A stretch of 64,000 bases of DNA from Gemmatimonadaceae bacterium (GCA_020851035.1 JADZDM010000020.1:1-64000); one strand, 5' to 3'. Positions 15,628 through 24,937 are shown, counted from the first letter of the stretch. Made by a program: numbers and translations. The notes: generated by a model not told the origin, from the sequence alone.

Positions 15628-18186
15628 ATGACTCCTGGTCGCCAGATTCCTGCAGTCCTGCGCCTGCTGTCCGCCTCACTGCTGCTGGCCGCACCGCTCA
15701 CGCAGCTCGCGGCCCAGGGCACGGTGCCCGCGCCGTCCGAGGTGCTCGGGATTCCGGTCGGTGCCGATCGCACCCTTGCCGACTGGCCGCAGATCCTGCG
15801 CTACTTCTCGACACTCGCGCAGCGGAGCCCGAGCGTCAAGCTGGACACCATCGGCCGGACGACGCAAGGCAAGCCGATGATCGTGGCGTCCATCTCGACG
15901 CCGGCGAACATCCGCCGGCTGGACGCGATCCTCGCGGCGCAGAAGCGCCTGTCCGACCCGCGCACCCTGAGTGCCGCGGCCGAGGACTCGCTGGTGGCCT
16001 CGCAGCCGATGGTGCTGTTCATCAGCTGCAACCTGCACAGCAGCGAGATCGCATCGAGCCAGATGGCGATGGAGCTGGCCCATGCACTGGTCACGCAGGA
16101 CACGCTGCAGGCCGCGCTGCAGAACGTGGTGGTGGCGCTGGTGCCGTCGATGAACCCGGACGGCATGCAGATGATCGTGGACTGGTACCGGAAGGGCGTG
16201 GGCACACCGTTCGAGGGCGGGCCGATGCCGTGGCTGTACCACGAGTACGTGGGCCACGACAACAACCGGGACTGGTACATGGTGACGCAGCAGGAGAGCC
16301 GGAACGTGAGTGCGGCGCTCTACGGCAAGTACTTTCCCCAGGTGTTCTACGACGTGCACCAGCAGGGCAGCAACGGGATGCGCCTGACCGTGCCGCCGCA
16401 CATCGACCCGATCAACCAGAACGTCGACCCACGGATCGTGCGCGGCATCAACCTGGTGGGGCAGCGGATGTCATGGGCGCTCCAGCAGGCGGGGAAGACC
16501 GGCGTGGGTGACGGCATCACGTACGACCTGTGGTGGAACGGCGGGGCCCGCTCCACGCCCACGCGGCACAACATGATCGGCCTGCTGACCGAGGCGGCGA
16601 GCGCCCGCATCGCCACACCGATCACGCTCACGGCGGCGGAGGTCTCGGCCAACCCTCGCGGGCTGCGCAACGAACCGCGCGTCAACTACCCGAGCCCGTG
16701 GAAGGGCGGGACCTGGCGGCTGCGCGACATCATGGATTACGAGCTGATCGCGGCGCAGGCACTGGTGAAGATGTCGTCGGAGATGCGCGGCGACATCGTG
16801 CGGTCGATGGTGCAGGTGGCGCGCACGCAGGTCGCGAACGGCAAGGGGCAGCAGTACGTGATCGAGTCGAAGCAGCACGACCCGGCGGCGGCCTACGCGC
16901 TGGTGCAGGTGTTGCGCCGTGGCGCCGTGGAAGTGACGGGCGATGACGACGTGGTGCGTTCCACCGGCGGGGCGTGGACGGTGTCGCTGGACCAGCCGTA
17001 TGCCGCACACGTGCGCGACCTGTTCGAGGAGCAGAAGTGGCCGGCCAGCGCCGGCGACCGACCGTACGACGTGGCGGGCTGGACGCTGCCGTACCAGATG
17101 GGCGTGGCGGTGCGGCTCGAGACCGGGGCGCAGCGCACCGCGGCGGCGACGGCGAATGGTCCGGCGCGTTGCGCCGCACCGGCGGGGAGCAACGTGACGC
17201 TCGACCTGCGCGACTCGCGCGCCTTCCCGGCAGCCTTCGCGGCACTGAAGAAGGGCGCCCGCGTCGACATGCACCGCGGCAGCGAGACATCATCGGTGAC
17301 GATCCCCGGCTCGTTCGCACGCGGCTACAGCCCGGAAGGTGGCTGGTGTGGTGCTGCGACCCTCGCATCCGCCAGTGGCGAGCGCACACGCCTGACCCGT
17401 CCGACGCGCGTCGGGCTCTACAAGCCATGGACGGCGAGCATGGATGAAGGGTGGACGCGGTGGCTGTTCGACCAGAAGGGGGTGCCGTACAGCAACGTGA
17501 GCGACAGCACCATCCGCGGCGGCAACCTGCGCGCGGCGTACGACGTGCTGATCGTGGCCGACATCCCGCTGCGCGAGGCGAAGGACGGGCTCAACGCACG
17601 CATGGCGCCCGCGGGATACGCCGGTGGCCTGGGGGCGGACGGCGTGAAGGCGATCGGCGACTTCGTCGCGGCCGGCGGCGTGCTGATGACCTTCGACCGC
17701 GGCAGCGAGGTGGCGATGGACGCCGTCCCCGGGCTGCCGGTGCGCCGCATCTCGCCGCAGGCGCGGGCCCGTGGGCGGGGTGACGACTCGACGGCCGCGG
17801 CACCGGGGGCGAGCATCGTGGCGCCGGGCTCGATCCTGCGCACCATCGCCACGCCGGGCAGCCTGACGATGGGGATGCCGGACACGGTCGGCGTGTACTT
17901 CACGAACTCGACGGCCTTCGACGTGGCGCAGGATGCGGCCGTGAGCGTGCCGCTGCGCTATCCTGGCGACGCGGGCTCGATCCTGATGAGCGGCTACCTG
18001 TCAGGCGGCGAGGCGATCGCCGGCAAGGCCGCTGCGGTGGACATCACCGTCGGCGCGGGGCGGGTGGTGATGTTCGGCTTCCGGCCGCAGTATCGCGGGC
18101 AGAGCTGGGGCACGTTCAAGCTCGTCTACAACGCGATCCTGACGTCGGGTGAGCGGTCGAAGAATCCGGTCGCGCTGGTGCCCTGA
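15628..18186 (+). CDS. Secreted M14-family zinc carboxypeptidase
   Basis: An 852-residue exported peptidase. The ATG at 15628 gives a clean signal peptide (LLSASLLLAAPLTQLAAQG). The catalytic domain (about 35-370) has zinc ligands His137 and Glu140 (NLHSSE) and His244 (FYDVHQQ), plus NPDG (176-179) and NNRDW (212-216), typical of large M14 proteins of Bacteroidota and Gemmatimonadota. The C-terminal 400 residues include a glutamine-amidotransferase-like fold region (LIVADIPLREAKDGL, FVAAGGVLMTFDRGSE), as in several giant M14 members. A palindromic element follows its stop by 22 bp. Probable role: extracellular or periplasmic peptide degradation. Confidence 0.85.
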   Translation: MTPGRQIPAVLRLLSASLLLAAPLTQLAAQGTVPAPSEVLGIPVGADRTLADWPQILRYFSTLAQRSPSVKLDTIGRTTQGKPMIVASISTPANIRRLDAILAAQKRLSDPRTLSAAAEDSLVASQPMVLFISCNLHSSEIASSQMAMELAHALVTQDTLQAALQNVVVALVPSMNPDGMQMIVDWYRKGVGTPFEGGPMPWLYHEYVGHDNNRDWYMVTQQESRNVSAALYGKYFPQVFYDVHQQGSNGMRLTVPPHIDPINQNVDPRIVRGINLVGQRMSWALQQAGKTGVGDGITYDLWWNGGARSTPTRHNMIGLLTEAASARIATPITLTAAEVSANPRGLRNEPRVNYPSPWKGGTWRLRDIMDYELIAAQALVKMSSEMRGDIVRSMVQVARTQVANGKGQQYVIESKQHDPAAAYALVQVLRRGAVEVTGDDDVVRSTGGAWTVSLDQPYAAHVRDLFEEQKWPASAGDRPYDVAGWTLPYQMGVAVRLETGAQRTAAATANGPARCAAPAGSNVTLDLRDSRAFPAAFAALKKGARVDMHRGSETSSVTIPGSFARGYSPEGGWCGAATLASASGERTRLTRPTRVGLYKPWTASMDEGWTRWLFDQKGVPYSNVSDSTIRGGNLRAAYDVLIVADIPLREAKDGLNARMAPAGYAGGLGADGVKAIGDFVAAGGVLMTFDRGSEVAMDAVPGLPVRRISPQARARGRGDDSTAAAPGASIVAPGSILRTIATPGSLTMGMPDTVGVYFTNSTAFDVAQDAAVSVPLRYPGDAGSILMSGYLSGGEAIAGKAAAVDITVGAGRVVMFGFRPQYRGQSWGTFKLVYNAILTSGERSKNPVALVP

Positions 18187-18207
18187 TCGGTGTTGCTCGA
18201 GCATCCG

Positions 18208-18527
18208 GAACAGCTTTGACGCAAAGACGCAAAGAACAGCCGCAAGGACGCAATGGGTCGGTTCGCGCGGCGCGGCTCCGCTCGCACGAGCACCGAAGGA
18301 GTTGAGGGGAACTGCCAGAGCGGTGTGAGTTCGTACGAAGTCACGAGGCCCCGGTTCGCATGGAGATATCCAATGCACACCGGGGCTTCGTCGTCACGAG
18401 GGAGGCTTCCATGTCCACCGCAGTCCCCTTCAAGCCCTTTCAATGCCCTTCGCCAGACGGCTGCCGATCGCGCCGACCCCTTTGCGTCCTTGCGGCTGTT
18501 CTTTGCGTCTTTGCGTTCAAGCTGTTC
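18208..18527. repeat. MITE-like element, family 2 (320-bp imperfect palindrome)
   Basis: The left end (GAACAGCTTTGACGCAAAG) and the reverse complement of the right end match for about 55 bp, including the words ACGCAAAGACGCAAAGAAC and GCCGCAAGGACGCAA. Complementarity continues inward: AGGGGAACTGC near 18303 pairs with sequence near 18420, and GCCCCGGT with ACCGGGGC around a centre near 18370. The whole unit could therefore fold as one long hairpin. No protein is encoded. It fills the gap between convergent M14 and M19 peptidase genes. Confidence 0.75.
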
Positions 18528-18553
18528 GCTGTTCGAGGATCGAAGATCGACGA

Positions 18554-19855
18554 TCAGCGCCGCCGCTCAGTGGGGTCGATGGCGGCTTCGAGCACGCGCA
18601 GCATGTTGCCGCCGAGAACCTTCTTGATGTCGGTGTCGCTGTACCCGCGGTCGATCAGCGCCTGTGCGATGCGCGGGAGCATCGTGACATCCTCCATGCC
18701 GGTGGGCAATGCGGTCACGCCGTCGAAGTCGGAGCCGATACCGACGTGGTCCACGCCCGCAACCTTCGCGACGTGATCGATGTGGTCGACCAGCACCGAC
18801 AGCGCGGTGCTCGGCAGCGAGTCGAGCAGGCGCTGGCGCAAGGCGATCACGCTGGTGCGGATGGACTCGTTCGGCGTGCCGGCGTCGCGCAGGCGACGGT
18901 CTTCCGCACGCAGCCGGCGCTCAATCGCGGCGTTGCGGGTGTTGTAGGTGGAATCGATGAACTGGCTGAAGAAGTTCACGTTCACCACACCCCCGGTCTT
19001 CGCGACCGCCACCAGCATGCTGTCGGTGAGGTTGCGGCGGTGGAAGCTCAGCGCGCGGGCGCTGGAGTGCGAGGCGATCAGCGGCCTGGTGGTCGTCTGG
19101 ATCGCATCCCAGAATGTGGCGTCCGAGGTATGCGAGATGTCCACCAGGATCCCGATCCGGTTCATCTCCTGCACGACCTGGCGCCCGAAGGGCGTGAGGC
19201 CGCCGGTGCGCGTGTTGTTGCTGCCGGCCGCGGCACCAGCCCACGCGTTGCCGTTGTTCCACGTCAGGGTCATGTAGCGCACCCCGGCGGCATGCAGTCG
19301 ACGCAGGCGCGCGATGGATCCCTGGATGGCATGTCCGCCCTCGACACCGACGAAGACGGCCACCCTGCCCTCCCGCTTGGCGCGGCGCAGGTCGGCGCCG
19401 CTGGTGGCGAAGAGCAGCCGGTCGGGGTGACGCCTCACGAAGGCGTGCACCTGGCTGGTGAGCAGCATCGCGCGTGCGAACGAGCTGTCGGGCCGCATGA
19501 ACGCATAGGGGGCATCGACGAACGCCGAGAAGAACACGCCGGTGATGCCGCTCTGCAGCAGGCGGGGATAGTCCGTCGAGCCCTTGCCCGGGCCGAACCC
19601 GATCGGGTTGCGGATGTCGGCGTCGTAGCGCTCGTCGGCCACCTTGGTGGGCATGTCGTTGTGCGTGTCCAGCACGATCGCCTCGCGCCACACCCGCATG
19701 GCGTGCGGCGACACGTCGGTGAGCGAGTCCCGTTGGTCCGCCACAGGACGTGACGTCGGTGCCGGACGCCGCTGGGCACCTGGCTGCTGTGCGGGCAGTG
19801 CCGGCACCGCGATGCCGAACAGGAGCGCCGTGCGGATCACGATCGATGCAGTCAT
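18554..19855 (-). CDS. Secreted M19-family (renal-type) dipeptidase
   Basis: A 433-residue exported zinc dipeptidase. Signal peptide at 1-22 (IRTALLFGIAVPALPAQ). The first metal motif HND (65-67 in VLDTHNDMP) is followed by the family-typical GGVEGG-like segment (VGVEGGHAIQGS), LTWNNGN, a SHSSARAL metal loop and DHVAKVAGVDHVGIGSDFDGV. Length fits M19 enzymes with leader. It hydrolyses dipeptides, often with broad or D-residue tolerance. The start at 19855 overlaps the upstream DNA glycosylase gene by 4 bp, so the two form an unlikely-looking operon. Confidence 0.9.
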   Translation of the reverse strand: MTASIVIRTALLFGIAVPALPAQQPGAQRRPAPTSRPVADQRDSLTDVSPHAMRVWREAIVLDTHNDMPTKVADERYDADIRNPIGFGPGKGSTDYPRLLQSGITGVFFSAFVDAPYAFMRPDSSFARAMLLTSQVHAFVRRHPDRLLFATSGADLRRAKREGRVAVFVGVEGGHAIQGSIARLRRLHAAGVRYMTLTWNNGNAWAGAAAGSNNTRTGGLTPFGRQVVQEMNRIGILVDISHTSDATFWDAIQTTTRPLIASHSSARALSFHRRNLTDSMLVAVAKTGGVVNVNFFSQFIDSTYNTRNAAIERRLRAEDRRLRDAGTPNESIRTSVIALRQRLLDSLPSTALSVLVDHIDHVAKVAGVDHVGIGSDFDGVTALPTGMEDVTMLPRIAQALIDRGYSDTDIKKVLGGNMLRVLEAAIDPTERRR

Positions 19856-20505
19856 GGCAGGAATGGGGTGACGACGAAGTGCCTGGGCGTGCTGGACACG
19901 AAGACACTGTCCTTCACGAAGAACCGCAACGGCCAGTCGGCCGCGCGGGTGATGCCGATCCGCGGCGAGCGGGCGACCTCCGCATCCGGGATGGACGCCC
20001 CACCCGCGATGCGCACGTCGCCTCGCTGCAGCGACGCGCCGTCGTCGGCCCCCGTGATGCCGTACGCGGCGCACAGCTTCCCGGGCCCGTTGGTGAGGTC
20101 GCGGTCACGCCGCGCCGCCGGACGGCGCTGCCGGAGCGGGCGGAGGTCACCCAGCGGCTCGACCGCGCGCAGCAGGACCGCCGAGCCGACACCGTGCGGC
20201 AACGTGACCGCGTTGAGGCACCAGTGCATGCCATAGATGCGGTACACGTACGCGACGCCGGGTGGTCCATGCAGGTGTGCGGTCCGTCGGGTGATGCCGG
20301 CCACGGCGTGGCACGCCGGATCGTGCGGGCCGAGGTATGCCTCCGTTTCCACGATGCGCGCGCGCAGCGGAGACTCACCCGCGCGGTGCACGACGAGGTG
20401 CGTGCCGAGCAGCTCGCGCGCGACGAGCGCCGGATCACGATCGTAGAACGACGCGGGCAGCACCCCCCGCGTGTTCACGACGCGCACCGGCGGTGCATGA
20501 AGCAC
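19852..20505 (-). CDS. 3-methyladenine DNA glycosylase (AAG/MPG family)
   Basis: A 217-residue alkyladenine glycosylase. The catalytic Glu53 lies in IVETEAYLGPHD, followed by GVAYVYRIYGMHWCLN (83-98) with the tyrosine that intercalates into the DNA minor groove, and LTNGPGKLCAAYGI near the substrate pocket. It excises alkylated purines and hypoxanthine. The GTG at 20505 is my best choice; later GTGs are possible and the upstream frame is an antisense shadow of the NYN gene tail. It overlaps the dipeptidase start by 4 bp. Base-excision partner MutM is 17 kb away. Confidence 0.85.
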   Translation of the reverse strand: MLHAPPVRVVNTRGVLPASFYDRDPALVARELLGTHLVVHRAGESPLRARIVETEAYLGPHDPACHAVAGITRRTAHLHGPPGVAYVYRIYGMHWCLNAVTLPHGVGSAVLLRAVEPLGDLRPLRQRRPAARRDRDLTNGPGKLCAAYGITGADDGASLQRGDVRIAGGASIPDAEVARSPRIGITRAADWPLRFFVKDSVFVSSTPRHFVVTPFLP

Positions 20506-20575
20506 GTCGCCCGCGCCACCGGAATCGATGGCGCGGGCGAGTCCGGCAGGTGCCGGCAACGATCCTGCGTACGGC

Positions 20576-22525
20576 TCAGCGTCGTGCTGCCTTCTTTGCA
20601 GGCGCCTTTGCCGCGGCCTTCTTCGCGGGTGCGGCTGGCTTCCTGGCGACCACCGCCGGCTTTGCGGGAGCGGCCTTTGCCTGCTTGGCGGGCGCCGGCT
20701 TGGCGGGCGCCGGCTTCGCGGGCGCCTTCTTCGCAGCGGCGCGACCGGCCGGTGCCTTGGCCTGCGGCGTCTTCGGTGCCGGCTTGCCGGCGGGTGCCCT
20801 GACAGCGGGCGGTGCAGCCACGGCGACCGGATCCGGCGTGGGTGCAGCGGCCGGCGCCGCGACATCATCCACCACACCGACCATCAACAGGCCCGGGGGG
20901 GGTGCCGAGAGACGGCCACGCATGCCGCCGCGCGACACCATGCCGCGTGGAGCGGGCGGTCCGGCCGGTGCCTTCGGCGCGTGCGTCTCCTCGTGTTTCG
21001 CGAGCTGTTCCGAGACGCCGGCGACTTCCTGCACCGGTGCCACTTCCCAGGTATCGCCACGCTTGCGCAGGTCGACGACGTCCGCGTCATGTGCATCCTG
21101 GAGGATGCGCGTGAAGTTCCGCTCGCTGAGGCTCTCGCTGTCACGGCCGAGGATGCCAGCGGCGCTTTCGCGCACCAGCTGCATGGCGACCGGCCGGTCG
21201 TCCGTGACGGTGGCGGCGACCGCCTTGCGCACGAGGTCGAATGCCTCGTTGCGGGTGAGGCGCTCACCGGCGAGGCCGATGGTGTCACGTCCCTGTGCGA
21301 CCCGTGCGGCAGGCTCGGGGGCCCGCGGCGCGGGCTCCGGGCGCGGCGTCTCGCTGCGCGGGGTGTGCTCGCGGCGGGGCGGCCGGTCCGGCCGCGGGGC
21401 GCGGGCCGGCGGCGCGGCGACCACCGCCACCTCGTCCGGCGCGTCGTCGTCGGACGGGGCGGCCTCGATGCCGTCGATCGCGACATCGGTGCCGGCGGCG
21501 ACCGCCGTCGAGACCACGTCACCGAGAGCACGCTCGGCGCGCGGCTCGCGGTCACGACCGCCGCGTCCACGCCCGCGGCCGCGGCGCCGGCGACCACTGC
21601 GCTCCTCGCCGTCCTTCTCCTCCTTCTCGGCCGCCTCGTCCAGCGCACCGGCGACGTCGCTGCTGGCGATGGCCGGCGCGGTGCCGGCCCGTGCGCCCGG
21701 CGGGGCGATCTCGAACTGGCCGTTCTCGAGGCGGGTGAGCGTGAGCAGCCCCTTCTGCGCGGCCTCCTGCACGAACTTGGAGAACTTCGACATGCCGAGG
21801 TTCTTCTCGTCGAACCCGTTGTCGATGTCCTGCATGACCTGCTTGAGCCGGTCGGCGCGCATCACGTCGCCGTTGCGCACCATGCGTGCGAGCGACTCGG
21901 TGACGAGTTCCCAGGGGTCGCGCTTCACTGTCTCCTCGTCGCTGGTCTTCACCAGGCCGGCGAGGGCGTTGTAGCTGTAGTATTCGTCGCAGTTCATCAC
22001 CAGCAGATCGCTGGAGCTCTCGCGGATGCCGACGCCGATGACGTACTTGCCGTACTCCTTGAGCTTCATGACCATGCTCGAGAAGTCGGAGTCGCCGGAG
22101 AGCAGGATGAAGGTCCCGATCTCGGGGCGCGTGAACATCAGCTCGACGGCGTCGATGGCGAGGCGGATGTCGGTGGCGTTCTTCTTGGAGCTGCCATAGG
22201 CCGGCGCCATGATCATGTCGATCGACGACTCGGCGAGCGGCACGACGTATTGCGGGTAGCGGCGCCAGTCCGCGTAGGCGCGCTGGACGGCGACCTTGCC
22301 CTTGATGATGTCCGACGAGAGGAGGTTCTTGAGCTCCGTCTGCAGGTCGGAGCGGATGCCCATCGTGACGTTGTCGAAGTCGATGAGCAGGGCGGCGTTG
22401 GGCGCCTGGCCGTAGTGCTGGTAACTCGGGGAGGCCGAAGCATTCGTGCTGCTGGCCTGCGGCCCGCGGTGCACCGGGGCGATGGGCCCTCGGGGTGCTC
22501 CCGGGCGCGACGTGCGTCCGTTCAT
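20576..22525 (-). CDS. NYN-domain ribonuclease with two OST-HTH/LOTUS domains and Lys/Ala/Pro tail
   Basis: A 649-residue protein. NYN/LabA PIN-like nuclease domain at about 44-190, with acidic metal-site residues Asp49 and Asp51 (LLIDFDN), Asp119 (KNATDIRLAIDA) and Asp145 and Asp147 (SGDSDF). A first OST-HTH/LOTUS domain lies at about 203-275, then a basic Arg/Gly-rich region (311-330), an acidic/Pro linker, a second LOTUS domain (about 423-497) and a PAKPAPAK-type basic tail (565-649). LOTUS domains bind RNA, often G-rich, so an RNA-processing or RNA-silencing role is likely. The ATG at 22525 has only a weak ribosome-binding site. Divergent from the histidine kinase operon. Confidence 0.85.
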   Translation of the reverse strand: MNGRTSRPGAPRGPIAPVHRGPQASSTNASASPSYQHYGQAPNAALLIDFDNVTMGIRSDLQTELKNLLSSDIIKGKVAVQRAYADWRRYPQYVVPLAESSIDMIMAPAYGSSKKNATDIRLAIDAVELMFTRPEIGTFILLSGDSDFSSMVMKLKEYGKYVIGVGIRESSSDLLVMNCDEYYSYNALAGLVKTSDEETVKRDPWELVTESLARMVRNGDVMRADRLKQVMQDIDNGFDEKNLGMSKFSKFVQEAAQKGLLTLTRLENGQFEIAPPGARAGTAPAIASSDVAGALDEAAEKEEKDGEERSGRRRRGRGRGRGGRDREPRAERALGDVVSTAVAAGTDVAIDGIEAAPSDDDAPDEVAVVAAPPARAPRPDRPPRREHTPRSETPRPEPAPRAPEPAARVAQGRDTIGLAGERLTRNEAFDLVRKAVAATVTDDRPVAMQLVRESAAGILGRDSESLSERNFTRILQDAHDADVVDLRKRGDTWEVAPVQEVAGVSEQLAKHEETHAPKAPAGPPAPRGMVSRGGMRGRLSAPPPGLLMVGVVDDVAAPAAAPTPDPVAVAAPPAVRAPAGKPAPKTPQAKAPAGRAAAKKAPAKPAPAKPAPAKQAKAAPAKPAVVARKPAAPAKKAAAKAPAKKAARR

Positions 22526-22757
22526 GTAACTGGGGATGTAGAAGAAGAAGCGTGTAGGGCACGCGCCGCAGCGGCACGATTGCCGGGCGGCTGCGCGGTC
22601 GCTCTCCCCGGCGCCCCGCCCGGTGTACGGGGCGAGGCCGGCCGGAGGCCGCGACAGCGGAAGTGCACCGAATAAACTAGCGAGTGTCACGGCACAATGG
22701 CACCAGCGTCCACGCCAGCGGCTCCGCCGGCGCCCCGCCGCCGCACGGCACAGCGCA

Positions 22758-22763
22758 TAGAAT
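22758..22763 (+). promoter_or_regulatory. Candidate -10 box (TAGAAT) of the histidine kinase operon
   Basis: TAGAAT lies 39 bp upstream of the GTG at 22803 in the 277-bp gap between the divergent NYN and kinase genes. No clear -35 partner. Confidence 0.3.
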
Positions 22764-22802
22764 GCCCGAAACCTCCACGTCCCTCCTCCCGTACTCGACT
22801 CA

Positions 22803-24035
22803 GTGACCCGCCTGGGGTTCCGCACCCGCCTGCTGCTGATCCTGATGGCGTTCGCCATCCTGCCGGCAGCGGCACTCACCACCGTCGGGCTCCTGGCGGC
22901 GAACCGGGCGCTGCCGTTCATGGCGTCCGGCGGCGCGTGGTCTCGTGTGGCCGAGACCGGTAACCGGGCGCTCGTCACGGCCCGCGCCGGCACGACCGAC
23001 CGGGAGGCGCGGGCCGCGCTGGATGCACACGAGGCGGAACTGCGCGCGTCGCTCGACCAGGCGAAGCGGCTGGAGTTTCTCGCGCCACGCGTGATCCGGC
23101 CGGTGCTGGTGGTGGTGGCGGTGCTCTTCCTCGGTCTCGCGCTGCTGGCGGGTCGAGCGGCCGGCCACCTGAGCCGCCAGCTCAGCCGGCCGCTGGATGA
23201 GGTGGTGGACTGGACCGAGCGCATCGCACGGGCCGACCCGTTGCCGTCGGGGCCGCCGAGTCGCGGTGCCCCGGAGTTCGACGTACTTCGATCGAGGATG
23301 CGGACGATGGCCATGCAGCTCGACGCCGGACGCACGGCCGCCACCGAGGCGGCCCGGCTCGGTGCGTTCCGCGAGACGGCCCGTCGGGTGGCGCACGAGC
23401 TGAAGAACCCGCTCACGCCCATCCGCTTCGCCGTCGCCCGCCTGCGCCAGTCGGCCGCGCCCGACCTGCACGACACCATCGACGTGCTCGAGACCGAGGT
23501 GCAGCGCCTCGACACGCTGGCCCGCAGCTTCGCACAGTTCGGCCGCCTGCCGGACGGCCCCGCCGCCGACGTGGACATCGCCGAACTGCTGCGCTACGCC
23601 GCACGCACCACGCTGCCACCCACGGCGACCGTCACGCTCGACATCGCCGACGGACTGCCGTTCGTGCCGGGCCACCACGACGCGCTGGCCCGCGCCGTCA
23701 GCAACGTGCTGCTGAACGCCGCCGATGCCGCAGGCCCGCAGGCCACCATCACCATCTCCGCGCGCGCCATCGACACGCCGGTCCCGTCGGTGCGCGTCCA
23801 GGTGCACGACAGCGGACCGGGCATCGCCGCCGACACGCTGCAGCGCATCTGGGAGCCGTACGTCACCACCAAGCCGGGCGGCACCGGCCTCGGGCTCGCC
23901 ATCGTGCGGCAGACGATCCTTGCACACGGCGGCAGTGTCGACGCGCGGAGCGCCGGCAATGGCGCAGGCACCACCATCTCCCTCACCCTGCCAGTGATGC
24001 GCGACGCACCGGAGCCCGGGCACCACAGTGGATGA
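22803..24035 (+). CDS. NtrY-like membrane sensor histidine kinase
   Basis: A 410-residue kinase. Two membrane helices (about 9-31 and 97-117) enclose a short (about 65-residue) Ala/Arg-rich outer loop; a HAMP-like segment follows (118-145). The H-box RRVAHELKNPLTPI has phospho-accepting His198, and the ATPase domain has DSGPGIA and GGTGLGLAI. The short loop suggests it senses a membrane or protein partner rather than a large ligand. First gene of a seven-to-eight gene block: four paralogous membrane proteins follow, then an NtrC-type activator that is its obvious partner. It overlaps the next gene by 8 bp. Confidence 0.9.
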   Translation: MTRLGFRTRLLLILMAFAILPAAALTTVGLLAANRALPFMASGGAWSRVAETGNRALVTARAGTTDREARAALDAHEAELRASLDQAKRLEFLAPRVIRPVLVVVAVLFLGLALLAGRAAGHLSRQLSRPLDEVVDWTERIARADPLPSGPPSRGAPEFDVLRSRMRTMAMQLDAGRTAATEAARLGAFRETARRVAHELKNPLTPIRFAVARLRQSAAPDLHDTIDVLETEVQRLDTLARSFAQFGRLPDGPAADVDIAELLRYAARTTLPPTATVTLDIADGLPFVPGHHDALARAVSNVLLNAADAAGPQATITISARAIDTPVPSVRVQVHDSGPGIAADTLQRIWEPYVTTKPGGTGLGLAIVRQTILAHGGSVDARSAGNGAGTTISLTLPVMRDAPEPGHHSG

Positions 24036-24348
24036 AGACATCATCGTCCCGGTCGCCTTCTTCCTCACGGTGATCGTGATGGGACTCGGCATTCCCCTCG
24101 TTCGCGCGGCGATCCGCCGCGGGGATCGCCAGGCGCTGCCCACCGGCATGTCGCCGGAACTGGCGAGCCGGCTCGACCGACTCGAGGCGATGGTGGAGAC
24201 GGTGGCGATCGAGGTGGAGCGGATGGCCGAGGGCCAGCGGTTCACCACGCGACTGATGACGGAGGGCGCGGCGCGCATGGTGCCGCCGCCGCCCGCAGCG
24301 ATGCAGCCCGCGCCCGTGCGGGACAACCCCGAGGTGACGCATGCGTGA
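24028..24348 (+). CDS. Small membrane protein, paralog 1 of 4 (EVERxxEGQR family)
   Basis: 106 residues: an N-terminal membrane helix (about 6-27), basic RAAIRRGDR flank, then the shared amphipathic helix (44-79) with the core ETVAIEVERMAEGQRFTTRL. It ends in a Pro-rich tail. It is the only one of the four paralogs without the DG-hairpin domain on the other side of the membrane. It overlaps the kinase and the next paralog by 8 bp each, so the set is translated as one coupled unit. I do not recognise a named family. By the positive-inside rule the conserved helix is cytoplasmic. Confidence 0.8.
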   Translation: MDEDIIVPVAFFLTVIVMGLGIPLVRAAIRRGDRQALPTGMSPELASRLDRLEAMVETVAIEVERMAEGQRFTTRLMTEGAARMVPPPPAAMQPAPVRDNPEVTHA

Positions 24349-24937
24349 ACTGACACAGGCTGGCAGTGCGCCGGCACAGGCGGCCGCGCCGACCGCCGCC
24401 GAGATGGCGCGCATCGATGCGCAGCTGGAGCTGGCCGCGAAGAAGGCCGCGCTGGCCGGCATGGAACGCGCGGCGCAGGGCGGCGATGCCACGGCGCCCG
24501 CTGCGCCACCGCCGCCGGGTGAAGGGGTCACGGTGATCACGGTGGACCAGGACGGCCGCACCACCACGCTCACCAATCCGTCGGCCGAGCAATTGGCACA
24601 GGCCGGCGTCGGCACGGCTCCGGCGCCGATGCCGAACGGGAACCTGATCGTGACACTGACCGTCGCGTCGCTGACGGCGATCGTGCTGGTGGTGTGGATG
24701 GTGCTCAACTACCTCAAGCGCGGGCGCGGCAGCGCCCCATCGCGTGCTGACCAGGAGACCGCGGCGCGGATGGCGCGCATCGAGAACGCGGTGGAGTCGA
24801 TCGCGGTCGAGGTCGAGCGGATCAGTGAGGGGCAGCGCTACACTTCGCGCATGCTGTCCGAAGGGGCAGCGGAGCCAGTCAGGGTGGAGGCGCCGGCACA
24901 TGCCGGTGTCGTCCTGCAGAACCAGGGAGGGCTGTGA
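24341..24937 (+). CDS. Small membrane protein, paralog 2 of 4 (EVERxxEGQR family)
   Basis: 198 residues: N-terminal helical segment (15-46, Ala/Lys/Glu-rich), Pro-rich spacer, a short beta-hairpin-like motif (VTVITVDQDGRTTTL, 63-77), one membrane helix (101-124) followed by KRGRG, then the shared helix (142-173, ESIAVEVERISEGQRYTSR) and a C-terminal tail. The N-terminal part is predicted outside and the shared helix inside, without a cleavable signal. It overlaps paralog 1 by 8 bp and paralog 3 by 4 bp. Function unknown; candidate kinase-associated adaptor. Confidence 0.8.
   Translation: MRELTQAGSAPAQAAAPTAAEMARIDAQLELAAKKAALAGMERAAQGGDATAPAAPPPPGEGVTVITVDQDGRTTTLTNPSAEQLAQAGVGTAPAPMPNGNLIVTLTVASLTAIVLVVWMVLNYLKRGRGSAPSRADQETAARMARIENAVESIAVEVERISEGQRYTSRMLSEGAAEPVRVEAPAHAGVVLQNQGGL

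Noticed and set aside
20528-22675. 715-codon plus-strand frame opposite the NYN gene
   Set aside because: Arg/Gly/Leu-rich with no motifs; the minus strand encodes the NYN and LOTUS domains with sensible composition.
22526-23578. Long N-terminal extension of the NYN protein
   Set aside because: The extra 351 residues are antisense to the histidine kinase gene and Arg/Ser-rich.
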